DNA of 64,000 bases from Bacillota bacterium (GTDB lineage: Bacteria > Bacillota > Syntrophomonadia > Syntrophomonadales > Syntrophomonadaceae): assembly GCA_023395515.1 (NCBI GenBank), contig JAEWZB010000041.1, forward strand, positions 3,117 to 67,116, read 5' to 3'. The notes under the pieces are model-generated. The model saw nothing but the letters and a program-made list of their open reading frames with translations, did not search any database and was not told where the DNA came from. The position numbers and the translations under genes were made by a program. How positions within the stretch are numbered: the first letter of the stretch is position 1; each line of letters opens with the position of its first letter. This document shows positions 43,836 to 53,158 of this stretch, piece after piece.

Positions 43836-45794
43836 ATGGGATTGGGGTTTGGATTTGCAAGGGTAAAAATAATTATTCTAGTATCATTTATCATGATGAT
43901 GGCCATGTGCCCCGGCATGGCATTAGGGGCACAGCCGTCTGATATTAGCGTATTAACTCTTGCTGTTTTAAATAATAACGAAAAAGGTCAACTAGTTTGT
44001 ACCGTGGCTGAGTCTGAAGAGCCCGTAGGAAGAGGAAGCATTTCTGGACAAGTCCGGGATAACAACGGAAGTCCTATTGCTGGTGCTAGTGTTTTTGCTG
44101 TTCTTGTTAATGGTGGATACGGCGGTTCTGCCAATACAGATGGCGGTGGCAACTATACAATTACTGGACTCACTAGTAGAGAGTATAGGGTAGAAGTGCA
44201 AGCCAACGGTTATATTAGGGAGCAATATGCCAGTTATGTAAATGTAACAGCTCCTGATAACATCCCAAACATCAATTTTACAATGCAGTATGGAGGCAGT
44301 ATATCAGGGAAGATAGTAGATGAAGAGGGAAACCCGATTGCCAATGCCCGTGTGTCTGCTATTCCAGCTAATGGAGAATACGGAGGTTCTTCTATTACCA
44401 ATACCGGCGGTAACTATACCATTACTAGCCTGCCCAGCGGAGAATATAGAGTCGAAGTGCGAGTCAACGATTATATTAGGCAGCAATATGCTAGTAATTT
44501 AAATGTAACAGCTCCTGATGCCATCTCAAACCTCAATTTCACGATGCAGTATGGAGGCAGCATATCGGGAAGGATAGCAGATGAAGGGAGAAAACCAATT
44601 GCTAATGCCAATATTTTTGCTGTTCTTGTTAATGGTGGATACGGCGGTTCCGCCAATACAGATGGCGGTGGCAACTATACCATTACTGGACTGCCCAGCG
44701 GAGAATATAGAGTCGAAGTGCGAGCAAACGATTATATTAGGCAGCAATATGCCAGTAATCTAAATGTAACAGCTCCTGATACCATCTCAAACATCAATTT
44801 CGCAATGCAGTATGGAGGCAGCATATCGGGAAGGATAGCAGATGGACAGGGAAAACCAATTGCTAATGCCAATGTTTATACTAATCTAGTTGGAGGGAAA
44901 GACGGAGATTTTGTTAGGACGAATACCGAAGGTAATTATATAATTACAGGGCTAGCCAGCGGGGAATATAGAGTAGAAGTGCAAGCCAACGGTTACATTA
45001 GCCAGCAATATGCCAGTAATGTAAATGTAACTGCGCCTAACACTATCTCAAGCATCGACTTTACAATGCAGCTCGGGGGCAGCATATCCGGAAGGATAGT
45101 AGATGAGCAGGAAAATCCGGTTACTAACGCCAGTGTCTATGCTGGTCCAGTTGCTGGAGGATATGGAGGTTATGCTAGTACGAATAGTGATGGCAGCTAT
45201 AAAATTACTGGACTAGCTAGTGGAGAGCATAGGTTAGAAGTGCAAGCCAACGGTTATATTAGCCAGCAATATGCCAGTAATGTAAACGTAACTGCTCCTA
45301 ACACTACCTCGAACATTAATTTCATAATGCAGCCCGGGGGCAGCATATCAGGAAGGATTTTCAAAATTCAAGGCATCTTACTAGGAGACATTAGTGTTCA
45401 AATTGCTACGCCCAATAATGAACATAACATAGATTTGGCGGGTATATCAGCAACAGTAAACCCTCAAATCAAAGAACCAGCCGATACCGACAACACAATC
45501 ATAAATATCGCAGCAATAGAGGGAGTAGTCATTCCATTAAAGGGCGAAACCCCGGTAACGGAAATTACAGAAACCGAACAATACACTGGAACGGTATCAT
45601 GGTCACCGGAAATAATGAATAATAAGTTTGCGGCGGACACGGTTTACACTGCTACCATCACTATTAATCCGAAACCTGGTTATGTATTAACTGGTGTACC
45701 GACAGATTTTTTCACAGTAGAAGGTGCGGATTCCGTCACTAATAGGGCTGACTTAGGCGAAATTACAGCAATATTTTATCCGGCAGATGCCTAG
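43836..45794 (+). CDS. Secreted protein with five 87-residue carboxypeptidase-regulatory-like repeats
   Basis: The 652-residue protein has a signal peptide (about 1-32). Five tandem units (residues about 68-502) each open SISGxIxDxxGxPIANAxV and close with EYRVEVxANxYIxQQYASNxNVTAP. These are the prealbumin-like beta-sandwich repeats called carboxypeptidase regulatory-like or CnaB-like domains. The C-terminal 110 residues match the clostridial surface module with GTVSWSPE and YTATITINPKPGYVLTGVP. No LPXTG or S-layer anchor is seen. It likely acts as a stalk or adhesin. The ATG follows GGGGGA. Confidence 0.85.
   Translation: MGLGFGFARVKIIILVSFIMMMAMCPGMALGAQPSDISVLTLAVLNNNEKGQLVCTVAESEEPVGRGSISGQVRDNNGSPIAGASVFAVLVNGGYGGSANTDGGGNYTITGLTSREYRVEVQANGYIREQYASYVNVTAPDNIPNINFTMQYGGSISGKIVDEEGNPIANARVSAIPANGEYGGSSITNTGGNYTITSLPSGEYRVEVRVNDYIRQQYASNLNVTAPDAISNLNFTMQYGGSISGRIADEGRKPIANANIFAVLVNGGYGGSANTDGGGNYTITGLPSGEYRVEVRANDYIRQQYASNLNVTAPDTISNINFAMQYGGSISGRIADGQGKPIANANVYTNLVGGKDGDFVRTNTEGNYIITGLASGEYRVEVQANGYISQQYASNVNVTAPNTISSIDFTMQLGGSISGRIVDEQENPVTNASVYAGPVAGGYGGYASTNSDGSYKITGLASGEHRLEVQANGYISQQYASNVNVTAPNTTSNINFIMQPGGSISGRIFKIQGILLGDISVQIATPNNEHNIDLAGISATVNPQIKEPADTDNTIINIAAIEGVVIPLKGETPVTEITETEQYTGTVSWSPEIMNNKFAADTVYTATITINPKPGYVLTGVPTDFFTVEGADSVTNRADLGEITAIFYPADA
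44037..45341 (+). repeat. Five tandem 261-bp coding repeats
   Basis: Units begin at 44037, 44298, 44559, 44820 and 45081, exactly 261 bp apart with no indels; a sixth starts at 45342 and then diverges. Units 1 and 3 share a nearly identical first half, and units 2 and 3 share a nearly identical second half, so the array is a mosaic. Confidence 0.9.
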
Positions 45795-45851
45795 TAGTCT
45801 GGTAGATTTTTAGTTCGAGAATCTGGTCGATAAAATAGAAAACAGCAACAG

Positions 45852-45895
45852 AAAAAAAGGAGGCACTTTTGGTTTAGTAATCCAAAAGTGCCTCC
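45852..45895 (-). terminator. Strong terminator of the acyl-CoA ligase gene
   Basis: GGAGGCACTTTTGG and CCAAAAGTGCCTCC pair perfectly around a 9-base loop. On the minus strand a T7 run follows, just after the ligase stop at 45907. Confidence 0.9.
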
Positions 45896-45906
45896 GAGAG
45901 TTAATT

Positions 45907-47673
45907 TTAAAACTGAATTTTATGAGTAGCTATATCCTGGTAAATTTCCGCGGTTAGAGGGACATAAGTATTTACACGGGGGTCTAGGAAATAAAGGGGA
46001 TCACTAACTATACCAGGGTCAAAGCCTTCTTTTTGTAATTGCTGTTTTAATTGTTTAAAACTATTAGTAGCATCGATTTGAGCTCTAAGCCGTACAAAAT
46101 AGGGGCGGGCGAAGACCGGCAGTTTATCAATAACATATTGAGCCAGAGCTTCTAAATCTACATTTACTCCATCTAATGGTTTTAAAGCTACCATGCCGCA
46201 ACGGCCTTCCATATCAGGAACTTTAACTCCGTAAACATTAGCATCTTCTAATCCGCCAAACTTAATTACTACATCGGAAACCTGATTAGTAGATACATTT
46301 TCGCTCTTCCAGCGGAAGGTATCACCCAGCCGGTCGACAAAGGAGATATAGTCATTATCATGGAGTTGTACTAAATCACCGCTATCAAAATATGCATCTC
46401 CATCTTGGAGCAGATTTCTCAGGATTTTGGCTTCAGTTGCTTCCGGGTTATTAACATATCCGGCGAAACGGTTTAATTCATTGATTTCACAGACCAAGAG
46501 TCCCGTTTCTCCAGACTCACATTTTAGAGCATAACCAGAGTCGTCGCGTAGGATGACCTCATTTTCAAAATCATATTTTATAACTTCACCCTGACGCATG
46601 CCTGCCAAAGACAGATTGCCGCACATACCAGGGATTTCATCCATGTTGAGGAAGGACCCGACTCCTTCCGTAGCACCGTAAACTTCTTTGATATGCTTAA
46701 TATTAAATCTTTTTCTAAAGGGTTCCATTAAGTCCCCCCGCATACCGTTGCCGCCTACAAACACCAGAGGATTATCGGCATCATCCGGTCTTTCCGGCTG
46801 GTTAAATATGTAACGGCATAATTCCCCTACGTAAATAAAGAAGCTGACATTATATTTTCTTACCTCATCCCAAAAAGCCCGGGCGGAGAATTTCCTTCTT
46901 AAAACCATAGTACCCCCGGAGATTATGGTGCTGGAATAACCTATATCAAAACCGCTGTTATGATATAGGGGCAAGACCATATACTGAACAGTGGCAGGAG
47001 TCATTTGCCCGTAAAAAGCAAAGAGGTTACCTAATACTAACCACCTCTTTTGCGTAACTGCGGTAGCTTTAGGGAAACCGGTCGTACCAGAGGTGTAAAT
47101 GTAAACTATAACATCATCACTAGTGATTTCGCCGGTAGTAGCAGGATTTTGGTCAGATGCCTGGTCTAATAAGGGATTAAGGTTTATCAGGCCGGAAGGG
47201 AGGTCAAGATTTAGGTTTTCCGTTTCTAAATAGATAGGAGCGGGGGATTTTAACTTAACCTGATCTCTAATAGGTAAGAAAGCTTCCAAAAGCTCATGGC
47301 CTAAAACTAGTGCTTTAGCATCACAAATACTTAAGGCATGAGCTAATACTTCTCCCCGAACTCCGTTATTGATAAGTGAGACTATAATTCCTAATTTGCT
47401 TAAGCCGGTAGCGGCAATAAGAAATTCCGGCCGGTTTTCCATGAGTAAACCAACTACATCACCTTTGCGAAAGCCTTGGGCATAAAAAAAGTTAGCATAT
47501 TGGTTGGATAGGCGGTTTAGTTCAGCGTAAGTAATTACTTTACCTTCCCAGATAAGGGCGGGGTGGTCAGGTTGGGTAGCAGCCTGAAGCTCCAACTCTG
47601 AACCAAGGGACATGGTTTGCGTTTCCTTCAAGCTCAAGATAGTGCCCAGATGGTTTCTTTCTGTAGTACTCAT
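45907..47673 (-). CDS. Acyl-CoA synthetase (AMP-binding, FATP-like)
   Basis: The 588-residue protein has the adenylate-forming motifs YTSGTTGFPKA, YGATEG and DRLGDTFRWKSENVS, the last typical of very-long-chain/FATP-type ligases (RxGDTFRWKGENV). It should activate a medium- to long-chain acid to acyl-CoA. It differs clearly from the ligase at 1535 in length and motifs. The ATG at 47673 follows GGAGGTG. It is monocistronic, with its own strong terminator, and marks the return to backbone-type genes after the surface-protein block. Confidence 0.9.
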   Translation of the reverse strand: MSTTERNHLGTILSLKETQTMSLGSELELQAATQPDHPALIWEGKVITYAELNRLSNQYANFFYAQGFRKGDVVGLLMENRPEFLIAATGLSKLGIIVSLINNGVRGEVLAHALSICDAKALVLGHELLEAFLPIRDQVKLKSPAPIYLETENLNLDLPSGLINLNPLLDQASDQNPATTGEITSDDVIVYIYTSGTTGFPKATAVTQKRWLVLGNLFAFYGQMTPATVQYMVLPLYHNSGFDIGYSSTIISGGTMVLRRKFSARAFWDEVRKYNVSFFIYVGELCRYIFNQPERPDDADNPLVFVGGNGMRGDLMEPFRKRFNIKHIKEVYGATEGVGSFLNMDEIPGMCGNLSLAGMRQGEVIKYDFENEVILRDDSGYALKCESGETGLLVCEINELNRFAGYVNNPEATEAKILRNLLQDGDAYFDSGDLVQLHDNDYISFVDRLGDTFRWKSENVSTNQVSDVVIKFGGLEDANVYGVKVPDMEGRCGMVALKPLDGVNVDLEALAQYVIDKLPVFARPYFVRLRAQIDATNSFKQLKQQLQKEGFDPGIVSDPLYFLDPRVNTYVPLTAEIYQDIATHKIQF

Positions 47674-48074
47674 TGTTACACCTCCATATATTTTTTATGT
47701 TGTCCGTACTAGTTATCCCTCTATAGTTTTAAATTAGCTAGGATATTAATAGGTACAAATATATGGTGATGATAAGGAAGATTATTACAATAAATAAAAG
47801 AAGGATATTATCGCACTGTTTCGACATTAAAGCCTAATATCCCTTCAATGAAGCTAAGAAAACATAGGGGTAAGGGGTTAGGGGTGAAGCGTGGAAAAAA
47901 TCAAACCCTCAGTGGGCGAACCCAAAATAGTTTTCACATAGTATGAAGTCCCCCATGTCCGGATATCTGCATCTAATTTTCGACAATAGTGCGGAATTAA
48001 TTTATGATACAATACCATTAAGATGCTAGGTAGGCTATGGATGCTTGGTTTAGCTGAAGAAAGGACATTCTTTC
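47674..48074. other. Intergenic region, no gene seen
   Basis: This 401-base gap lies between divergent genes. A G-rich stretch at about 47870-47890 (GGGGTAAGGGGTTAGGGG) and a segment at 47932-47958 that loosely resembles 50536-50566 are the only features. It may hold a mobile-element relic, but no terminal repeats or transposase frame were found. Confidence 0.3.
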
Positions 48075-48869
48075 ATGAGAATAATAGAGATTTGGCTCCT
48101 TGCGTTATTACTTATCTTTACAGGTTGTACAATCACCGATCAACAGAACCCCAATAATTCTGCCGATGGTTGTATTCCTGCAGAGGAAATAAAGCAGCTA
48201 TTTAATCAGAGCCAGCTTGTAGTTGATAAAAAAACCATCACTGCTTTCTTTCAATACTATATTGAAAATCATGATTATAAAGGTCCTTACCATAACTTTG
48301 AGTTGCGGCTTCTCCCCGACTTTTCACAGACAATGCCACCAAACTGGGATGATGTAACCAAGTTTATCTATTCTGTGTCTGAGCAAGGAGCGATAACGGA
48401 AGATAAAGAACGCGTTTATCATATGAGCGGTCAGTCTTTTGAAACGTTAGCTACAATATTACTGAATGACTATGCATACGAACATAAAAGCTCAGGATAT
48501 TTAGTCTGGGAAAACGGCCAATACACTCCTGTCGGCTGGGGCGTTAATGATAGCATTTATTACCGGCTTTATGACTTGAAAAGAGAAAGTAATTACTATA
48601 CGGCTACATTACTTGGCTTTCATTTTTGGGAATTGGATGATCGAAATAATATAAGTGAGTTTAATAGTCCAAATATGAATGCATTTATCGCATATGTTAA
48701 TGATAAAAGTCTTCAAACTAATTTTGAAGAACAGATTTTAGATCTTTTTTTAGAGGATAACTATACAGAAATCTTACGCGCGAACGAAGAAGTCATGATC
48801 AAGTTTAAACCCTCTCCAGACGAACGATTTGCCTTTGTTTATCTTGCATGTGAAAGAAAAACTTTGTAA
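48075..48869 (+). CDS. Predicted lipoprotein of unknown function
   Basis: The 264-residue protein has a lipoprotein signal: IIEIWLLALLLIFTGC with the lipobox Cys at about residue 18. The mature part (about 245 residues) has no family I recognise and is rich in aromatic residues. GAAAGGA lies upstream of the ATG. It is followed by a bidirectional terminator and converges on the M23 peptidase gene. It should be anchored on the outer face of the membrane. Confidence 0.75.
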   Translation: MRIIEIWLLALLLIFTGCTITDQQNPNNSADGCIPAEEIKQLFNQSQLVVDKKTITAFFQYYIENHDYKGPYHNFELRLLPDFSQTMPPNWDDVTKFIYSVSEQGAITEDKERVYHMSGQSFETLATILLNDYAYEHKSSGYLVWENGQYTPVGWGVNDSIYYRLYDLKRESNYYTATLLGFHFWELDDRNNISEFNSPNMNAFIAYVNDKSLQTNFEEQILDLFLEDNYTEILRANEEVMIKFKPSPDERFAFVYLACERKTL

Positions 48870-48885
48870 CATTCTGATTTTATGT

Positions 48886-48909
48886 AAGGAATGGCATTTG
48901 CCATTCCTT
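48886..48909. terminator. Bidirectional terminator
   Basis: AAGGAATGGCA, TT, TGCCATTCCTT is a perfect 11-bp stem between the convergent lipoprotein and M23 genes. T/A-rich flanks lie on both sides. Confidence 0.75.
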
Positions 48910-48915
48910 ATTATC

Positions 48916-49839
48916 TTATCTAAATTCGATATGAAGGTGTGGTCCTGAACTATTGCCGGTGTTTCCGCTATACCCTATTAGTTGGCCGCAGATTACATGC
49001 GGCTTATCGATTTTATTTATGGTTTGGGTAGAACTAATTGCTGGAGATGGATAAAATCCTTCATATAATTTATTCGGATGGACAATGCCTGACTCATTCT
49101 GATTGGTTGTAATGGTTGGAAACGAGTATCCTGTTACACTCTGTAGATGCCCATATTCGATATAATTACATGTTGTTCCGTTTTGGTGTTTCCAGCCCGA
49201 ATCAGGTGTAATCTTTACAAATATGCCTAAGCTAGAATAAGCAGGTACTCCGTTCCGTGAATCCCACGAATATCCTATTTGCATGTTTCCATCGCACATA
49301 GCATATACTGGTGTTCCTTTACTTACAGGGTAATCCTTATGGGTACCATAACTATAATTGCTATTTTTATCGATTGGATCTTTAAATATTTTTTGGGCTG
49401 GCGGCTCCTTTCCAAGTTTATAGTCGTAGAAATATGCCCTTTTTTTCTTTCCGGTTCCAGTTACATTATATTCAATAAACGCAAAACTTCCAGTTTTAGT
49501 ATTCAGGTAAGAAACGATTTCACCTACAGATACGGAACCAGCTACATAATAGGATGTTGATGGTCCTGCATAGGTGCTATCCTCCTGATGAACATAACGG
49601 GTAAGATAGCTGGGGGTAAATGTTGGTACGGTTCCGCTAATATTTGATACAGCAGACATTGGTACATACATCTGCTTTCTCTTGGTGCTTGTCGGATAAT
49701 CGATAAAATACCAAGATCCTTCTTTCCATAAAACTGTTACAGTATCATTGGGACCAGCATAACTATTATCTGATGCATAAGTTGAACTACTAGGTCCGTA
49801 ATATGCTTGAGTTTGATTAACCACTTTTCCTGTTGCCAA
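48916..49839 (-). CDS. M23-type peptidase-like protein with SH3-like repeats
   Basis: The protein (307 residues from a TTG at 49839) has two SH3-like segments (each with YxGPSxxY: about 10-65 and 85-135). A C-terminal M23-type domain has HKDYPVSKGTPVYAMCDG, YGHLQSV and SSGPHLHIEFR, so the HxxxD-like and HLH metal sites are partly visible. It should cut peptidoglycan bridges. The TTG start has AAGAAGGT seven bases upstream. The frame stays open up to an ATG at 49944 (342 residues), but neither upstream ATG has a ribosome site. No signal peptide is evident, so export is unclear. Confidence 0.75.
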   Translation of the reverse strand: MATGKVVNQTQAYYGPSSSTYASDNSYAGPNDTVTVLWKEGSWYFIDYPTSTKRKQMYVPMSAVSNISGTVPTFTPSYLTRYVHQEDSTYAGPSTSYYVAGSVSVGEIVSYLNTKTGSFAFIEYNVTGTGKKKRAYFYDYKLGKEPPAQKIFKDPIDKNSNYSYGTHKDYPVSKGTPVYAMCDGNMQIGYSWDSRNGVPAYSSLGIFVKITPDSGWKHQNGTTCNYIEYGHLQSVTGYSFPTITTNQNESGIVHPNKLYEGFYPSPAISSTQTINKIDKPHVICGQLIGYSGNTGNSSGPHLHIEFR

Positions 49840-50596
49840 AATAGATACCTTCTTTCTTTTATAAATTTTAAAAAGCAGGTTTTCCATAATAAAAACTCTA
49901 CAATATGGGCTTCTGTGTAATTTTATCCGTAATTGGAAAATCATGCTTGTACATAATATGCAATGAAGAGATGAAGGTTCCTATGTTCATAGTTAGCAAA
50001 AATCAATTGGTGGTATTATAGTGATTCATAAGTAGATGACTTTATTAATGAGCTACTTTACCATAAACTTATGGTAAGAATGTGTTGGGCAAACGTCCTT
50101 TTGTACGCACACGTAGTTAAGACTGAAAAATAGCTGGGAGTTCTATGTCGAATTTGAATTTCTCTGGTTTTTTTTAGTTTTTTAATCCACGACATAAGCA
50201 GAATGATGCGGCTATGTGATACCTTTCCTTTGCATTTTGCTTTTCGTATTAGAAAGAAGGCTATTAAATGAATAGACAATGCCTCTCTAGCGGTTACAAT
50301 GAAAGAAGGAATAAAGGTATAATATAAAAAAGAGATTGACGAACAGGGGATTAGAGTATGTAAATGAGAGAACAAGTTAGCTTACAACTTATGAATAGTA
50401 TTAATATCTTAAGAGCCGAAGAAATGAAAGGCTGACCCTAGCATAAGCTCCAAATCAGCCCTTCCTAATAATCTTTTTTCAACTACGTGATAACGAGAAA
50501 GAAAGTTCTATGTAAACTTGGCGTTTTTATAGGGTATATTTTCACATAAGTCTAACTTCCCCCTGCCACCACTGTCCCCGCGTGGGCTCTGCACCT
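49840..50596. other. Intergenic region, no supported gene
   Basis: This 757-base stretch lies between the M23 and PilZ genes. A minus frame at 50058-50375 (105 codons) has no ribosome site and no recognised domain. A plus 23-codon frame near 50364 is also unsupported. GGCTGA/TCAGCC (about 50428-50462) is a weak hairpin. The stretch may be decayed mobile-element DNA, but I cannot show it. Confidence 0.35.
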
Positions 50597-51241
50597 TTAA
50601 ACCAGGCCTTTTTTAATAAATTCTCGTTGTTTGCGGAAAATGAAACCTACAATTTTATCCCGGTCCTTTTCCATAATTTTTTCAAACTTAATAGCAATCC
50701 GATAGGATTTTTCCGCCTCAATACAGCGTACCACCTTACCTACAGTAGCTATGAGTATATTTTCTAAACAAAATTCTATATCTAGAAGATCATTAATATC
50801 TAAGGGATGCTTAGTTTGCAAAAGTATGCCTCCGCCACTAATATCCAAACTGGTGGCTTGAGAAAAATCCACCTTATAGTCATGCATTCTATAATTTACC
50901 GATGTGTTATAGGGCAGTCTAACCCAATTGCGTTTTTGGATATGCACAATCTTTTCCGGCATAGTCACTTTTAATAATGCCACGGGAGAAGTTTGTTTAC
51001 TGACTACCTTTACCTCACAAACATAAGCCTTGTCGTCTTGTATAAATCTAAGGCAAATTACCTCACCGGTATGAATGGGCAAAGGATAACCATTCTTAAA
51101 CGGAAAAGCAATGGCCAAGTAATCAGGAGTTTTATCTTCTATACGGCTGGGAAATGATTCGTAAGAAATATTACCTTCTTCTCCGACTACTTCTAGTTCA
51201 ATATCTATTAACTGATTAATTTTTAATTTATTTTTATTCAT
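50597..51241 (-). CDS. PilZ domain c-di-GMP-binding protein (YcgR-like)
   Basis: The 214-residue protein has an N-terminal YcgR-type domain (about 1-95) and a C-terminal PilZ domain. QKRNWVRLP gives the RxxxR motif and DISGGGILL gives the (D/N)xSxxG motif, so the c-di-GMP contacts are intact. YcgR-type proteins slow or bias the flagellar motor or alter other surface outputs on c-di-GMP binding. AGGAGG precedes the ATG. The HD-GYP protein at 15968 would lower its ligand. No flagellar genes lie in the window. Confidence 0.9.
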   Translation of the reverse strand: MNKNKLKINQLIDIELEVVGEEGNISYESFPSRIEDKTPDYLAIAFPFKNGYPLPIHTGEVICLRFIQDDKAYVCEVKVVSKQTSPVALLKVTMPEKIVHIQKRNWVRLPYNTSVNYRMHDYKVDFSQATSLDISGGGILLQTKHPLDINDLLDIEFCLENILIATVGKVVRCIEAEKSYRIAIKFEKIMEKDRDKIVGFIFRKQREFIKKGLV

Positions 51242-51271
51242 ATTTGTCCTCCTATATAGAAGTATAAAAAG

Positions 51272-52153
51272 CTAATCAGATAAATAGTACAAATTATCAC
51301 TAAATTGTATTAAACCTAACTTTATTAGCCGTTTTAAATGAAGGATAATAGCCATTTTTTCCATTACCCTATATAAAGGATCTAATACTATCCGTTTGCC
51401 ATAAAATATTTGCTCATCGGTAAGCTCCTCCAGGGTATGAGGGATAGCTAAAGTTTTTAAGATTAAATCCTGGGTTATATATATTTTTTCCAGATATTTT
51501 TTCAGGTGCGGTTTTATATCACCGGTAAAAAGACCTTTATGACCAGATATGGCTAAGGCTGGGTCTAACTCGATACATAGTTTAATAGAATTTATAAAGT
51601 CATCAATATCGCTGCACATATGTCCATACCAAGGTCCGAAGCTGCTTAAATCTATATCCCCCAGGAATAATAGACCATTTTTTTCTTCATAAAAACAGCA
51701 GTGGCCCGGAGTATGCCCTGGTGTATGTATAACATGTAACTTTACCTGTCCAAAATCTAATACTTCATCAGCATTTAATTCCCGATCAACTTGGGAAGGT
51801 TTTAAATTTATAGAGGTGATAAACTCTTGGCCCAGTTTTATTACATCAAGCTCGGTAAAACCATAATAAGCAGCAAAGGTATCCAGTGACTTTACGGCGG
51901 GGGCATCATCACGATGTACCCACACCTCAGCTTCCTTAAATAAATTATTATTAAGAATATGGTCTTCGTGGAAGTGGGAATTAATAATTACATTTATCCC
52001 TTGTTTATGTAAAAAGTTTATATTTTCGTGACCACAACTAGTATCGATTAGGACGTTTGACTCATCCTTAATAAATAAGCTGTGGCTATAGGGGAATTTG
52101 GCTTGATTAGGGGCTTTAACCCAAAAAATATTGGGGCTAATTGTTACTAACAT
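51272..52153 (-). CDS. MBL-fold metallo-hydrolase
   Basis: The 293-residue protein has the HxHxDH motif (NSHFHEDH), a GHTPGHCCFYE region with the next ligand, the LFLGDID aspartate and SGHKGLF with the last His. It is a soluble single-domain hydrolase of the glyoxalase II-like type. The C-terminal 80 residues are helical, as in related proteins. It is upstream of the PilZ gene on the same strand, 30 bases apart, so they may be co-transcribed. Substrate unknown. Confidence 0.88.
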   Translation of the reverse strand: MLVTISPNIFWVKAPNQAKFPYSHSLFIKDESNVLIDTSCGHENINFLHKQGINVIINSHFHEDHILNNNLFKEAEVWVHRDDAPAVKSLDTFAAYYGFTELDVIKLGQEFITSINLKPSQVDRELNADEVLDFGQVKLHVIHTPGHTPGHCCFYEEKNGLLFLGDIDLSSFGPWYGHMCSDIDDFINSIKLCIELDPALAISGHKGLFTGDIKPHLKKYLEKIYITQDLILKTLAIPHTLEELTDEQIFYGKRIVLDPLYRVMEKMAIILHLKRLIKLGLIQFSDNLYYLSD

Positions 52154-52420
52154 ATTAAATTAACACTCCTATTAATAACTGCCTTCCTGAAAAGCTTAAC
52201 AATAAACCTATTTTTTCTCAACCTAAAGTCCCAAAAAAATTGCTTGGTTTTAAATATAATGCCATTGGCCCCAATGATTACCGTGAGAAAATAAAAAAAT
52301 AGAAGGCAATAGTTTATAGAAGGAATTTTCGAAATCTTCAGGGAATATAATTATTAGAATTTTCATGGCATAAAGTTATGGTGAGTTAATGATTTAGTCA
52401 AAAAGAATGGGGGGAGTTAT

Positions 52421-53158
52421 TTGCAAGTTTCTTTATTTATTCCATGTTCAGTGGACGGTCTGCTAGTTGAAATAGGAAAAGATTTAGTGAAACTAATGGC
52501 AGATTTAGGGTTTGACCTACATTATCATGGTGAACAAACTTGTTGTGGACAACCGGCCTTTACTGCGGGCTTTATCGATGAAGCCAAAAAGAGTGCCAAA
52601 AGGTTTATTGAAATATTTGAAGATGATGAATATATAGTTAGTCTTTCCGGTTCATGTGTAAACACAGTTAAAAACGAGTATGTTAAGGCTTTGGCTGATG
52701 AACCGGTTTGGCTGGAACGGGCGGAAAGATTATCCGCCAAAGTTTTCGAATTTTCGCAGTTTATGGTAGATGTTGCCGGCATGGAAAATGTGGATGCTCA
52801 TTTTGTAGGTAAAGTAGCTTACCATAATAGTTGTCATCTATTAAGGGGCTTGGGAGTAAAAGAGCAGCCTATGAAAATGTTAAATGCGGTCAAAGGTCTT
52901 GAATTAGTAGCCTTAAACGGAGCTGAAGAATGCTGCGGCTTTGGCGGACAATTTGCCCTGAACTACCCCTATATTTCTGAAGCGATAGTAAGAGACAAAG
53001 TTAAAAATTTTATTGCCAGTGAAGCTAAAATATTAATTTTAGCAGACCCCGGCTGTTTACTTAATATTAACGGTTATTTACACCGGCATTATCCTGATTA
53101 TCAGGCTATGCATTTAGTTTCATTTTTGGCTAACCACCGGGAAAGGGGGACTAATTAA
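52421..53158 (+). CDS. lutA: LutA-type (Fe-S)-binding subunit of lactate oxidation complex
   Basis: The 245-residue protein has two CCG-type cysteine-rich motifs (HGEQTCCGQPAF and NGAEECCGFGG), the DUF224/CCG layout of LutA/YkgE. With LutB and LutC it oxidises L-lactate to pyruvate in other Firmicutes. The start is TTG at 52421 after GGGGGGAG. Its stop overlaps the lutB ATG (TAATG). The rest of the complex follows directly, so the operon is complete. No lactate permease is adjacent. Confidence 0.92.
   Translation: MQVSLFIPCSVDGLLVEIGKDLVKLMADLGFDLHYHGEQTCCGQPAFTAGFIDEAKKSAKRFIEIFEDDEYIVSLSGSCVNTVKNEYVKALADEPVWLERAERLSAKVFEFSQFMVDVAGMENVDAHFVGKVAYHNSCHLLRGLGVKEQPMKMLNAVKGLELVALNGAEECCGFGGQFALNYPYISEAIVRDKVKNFIASEAKILILADPGCLLNINGYLHRHYPDYQAMHLVSFLANHRERGTN

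Noticed and set aside
50058..50375. 105-codon minus frame that might be a transposase relic
   Set aside because: No DDE or other transposase motif, no terminal repeats and no ribosome site were found.
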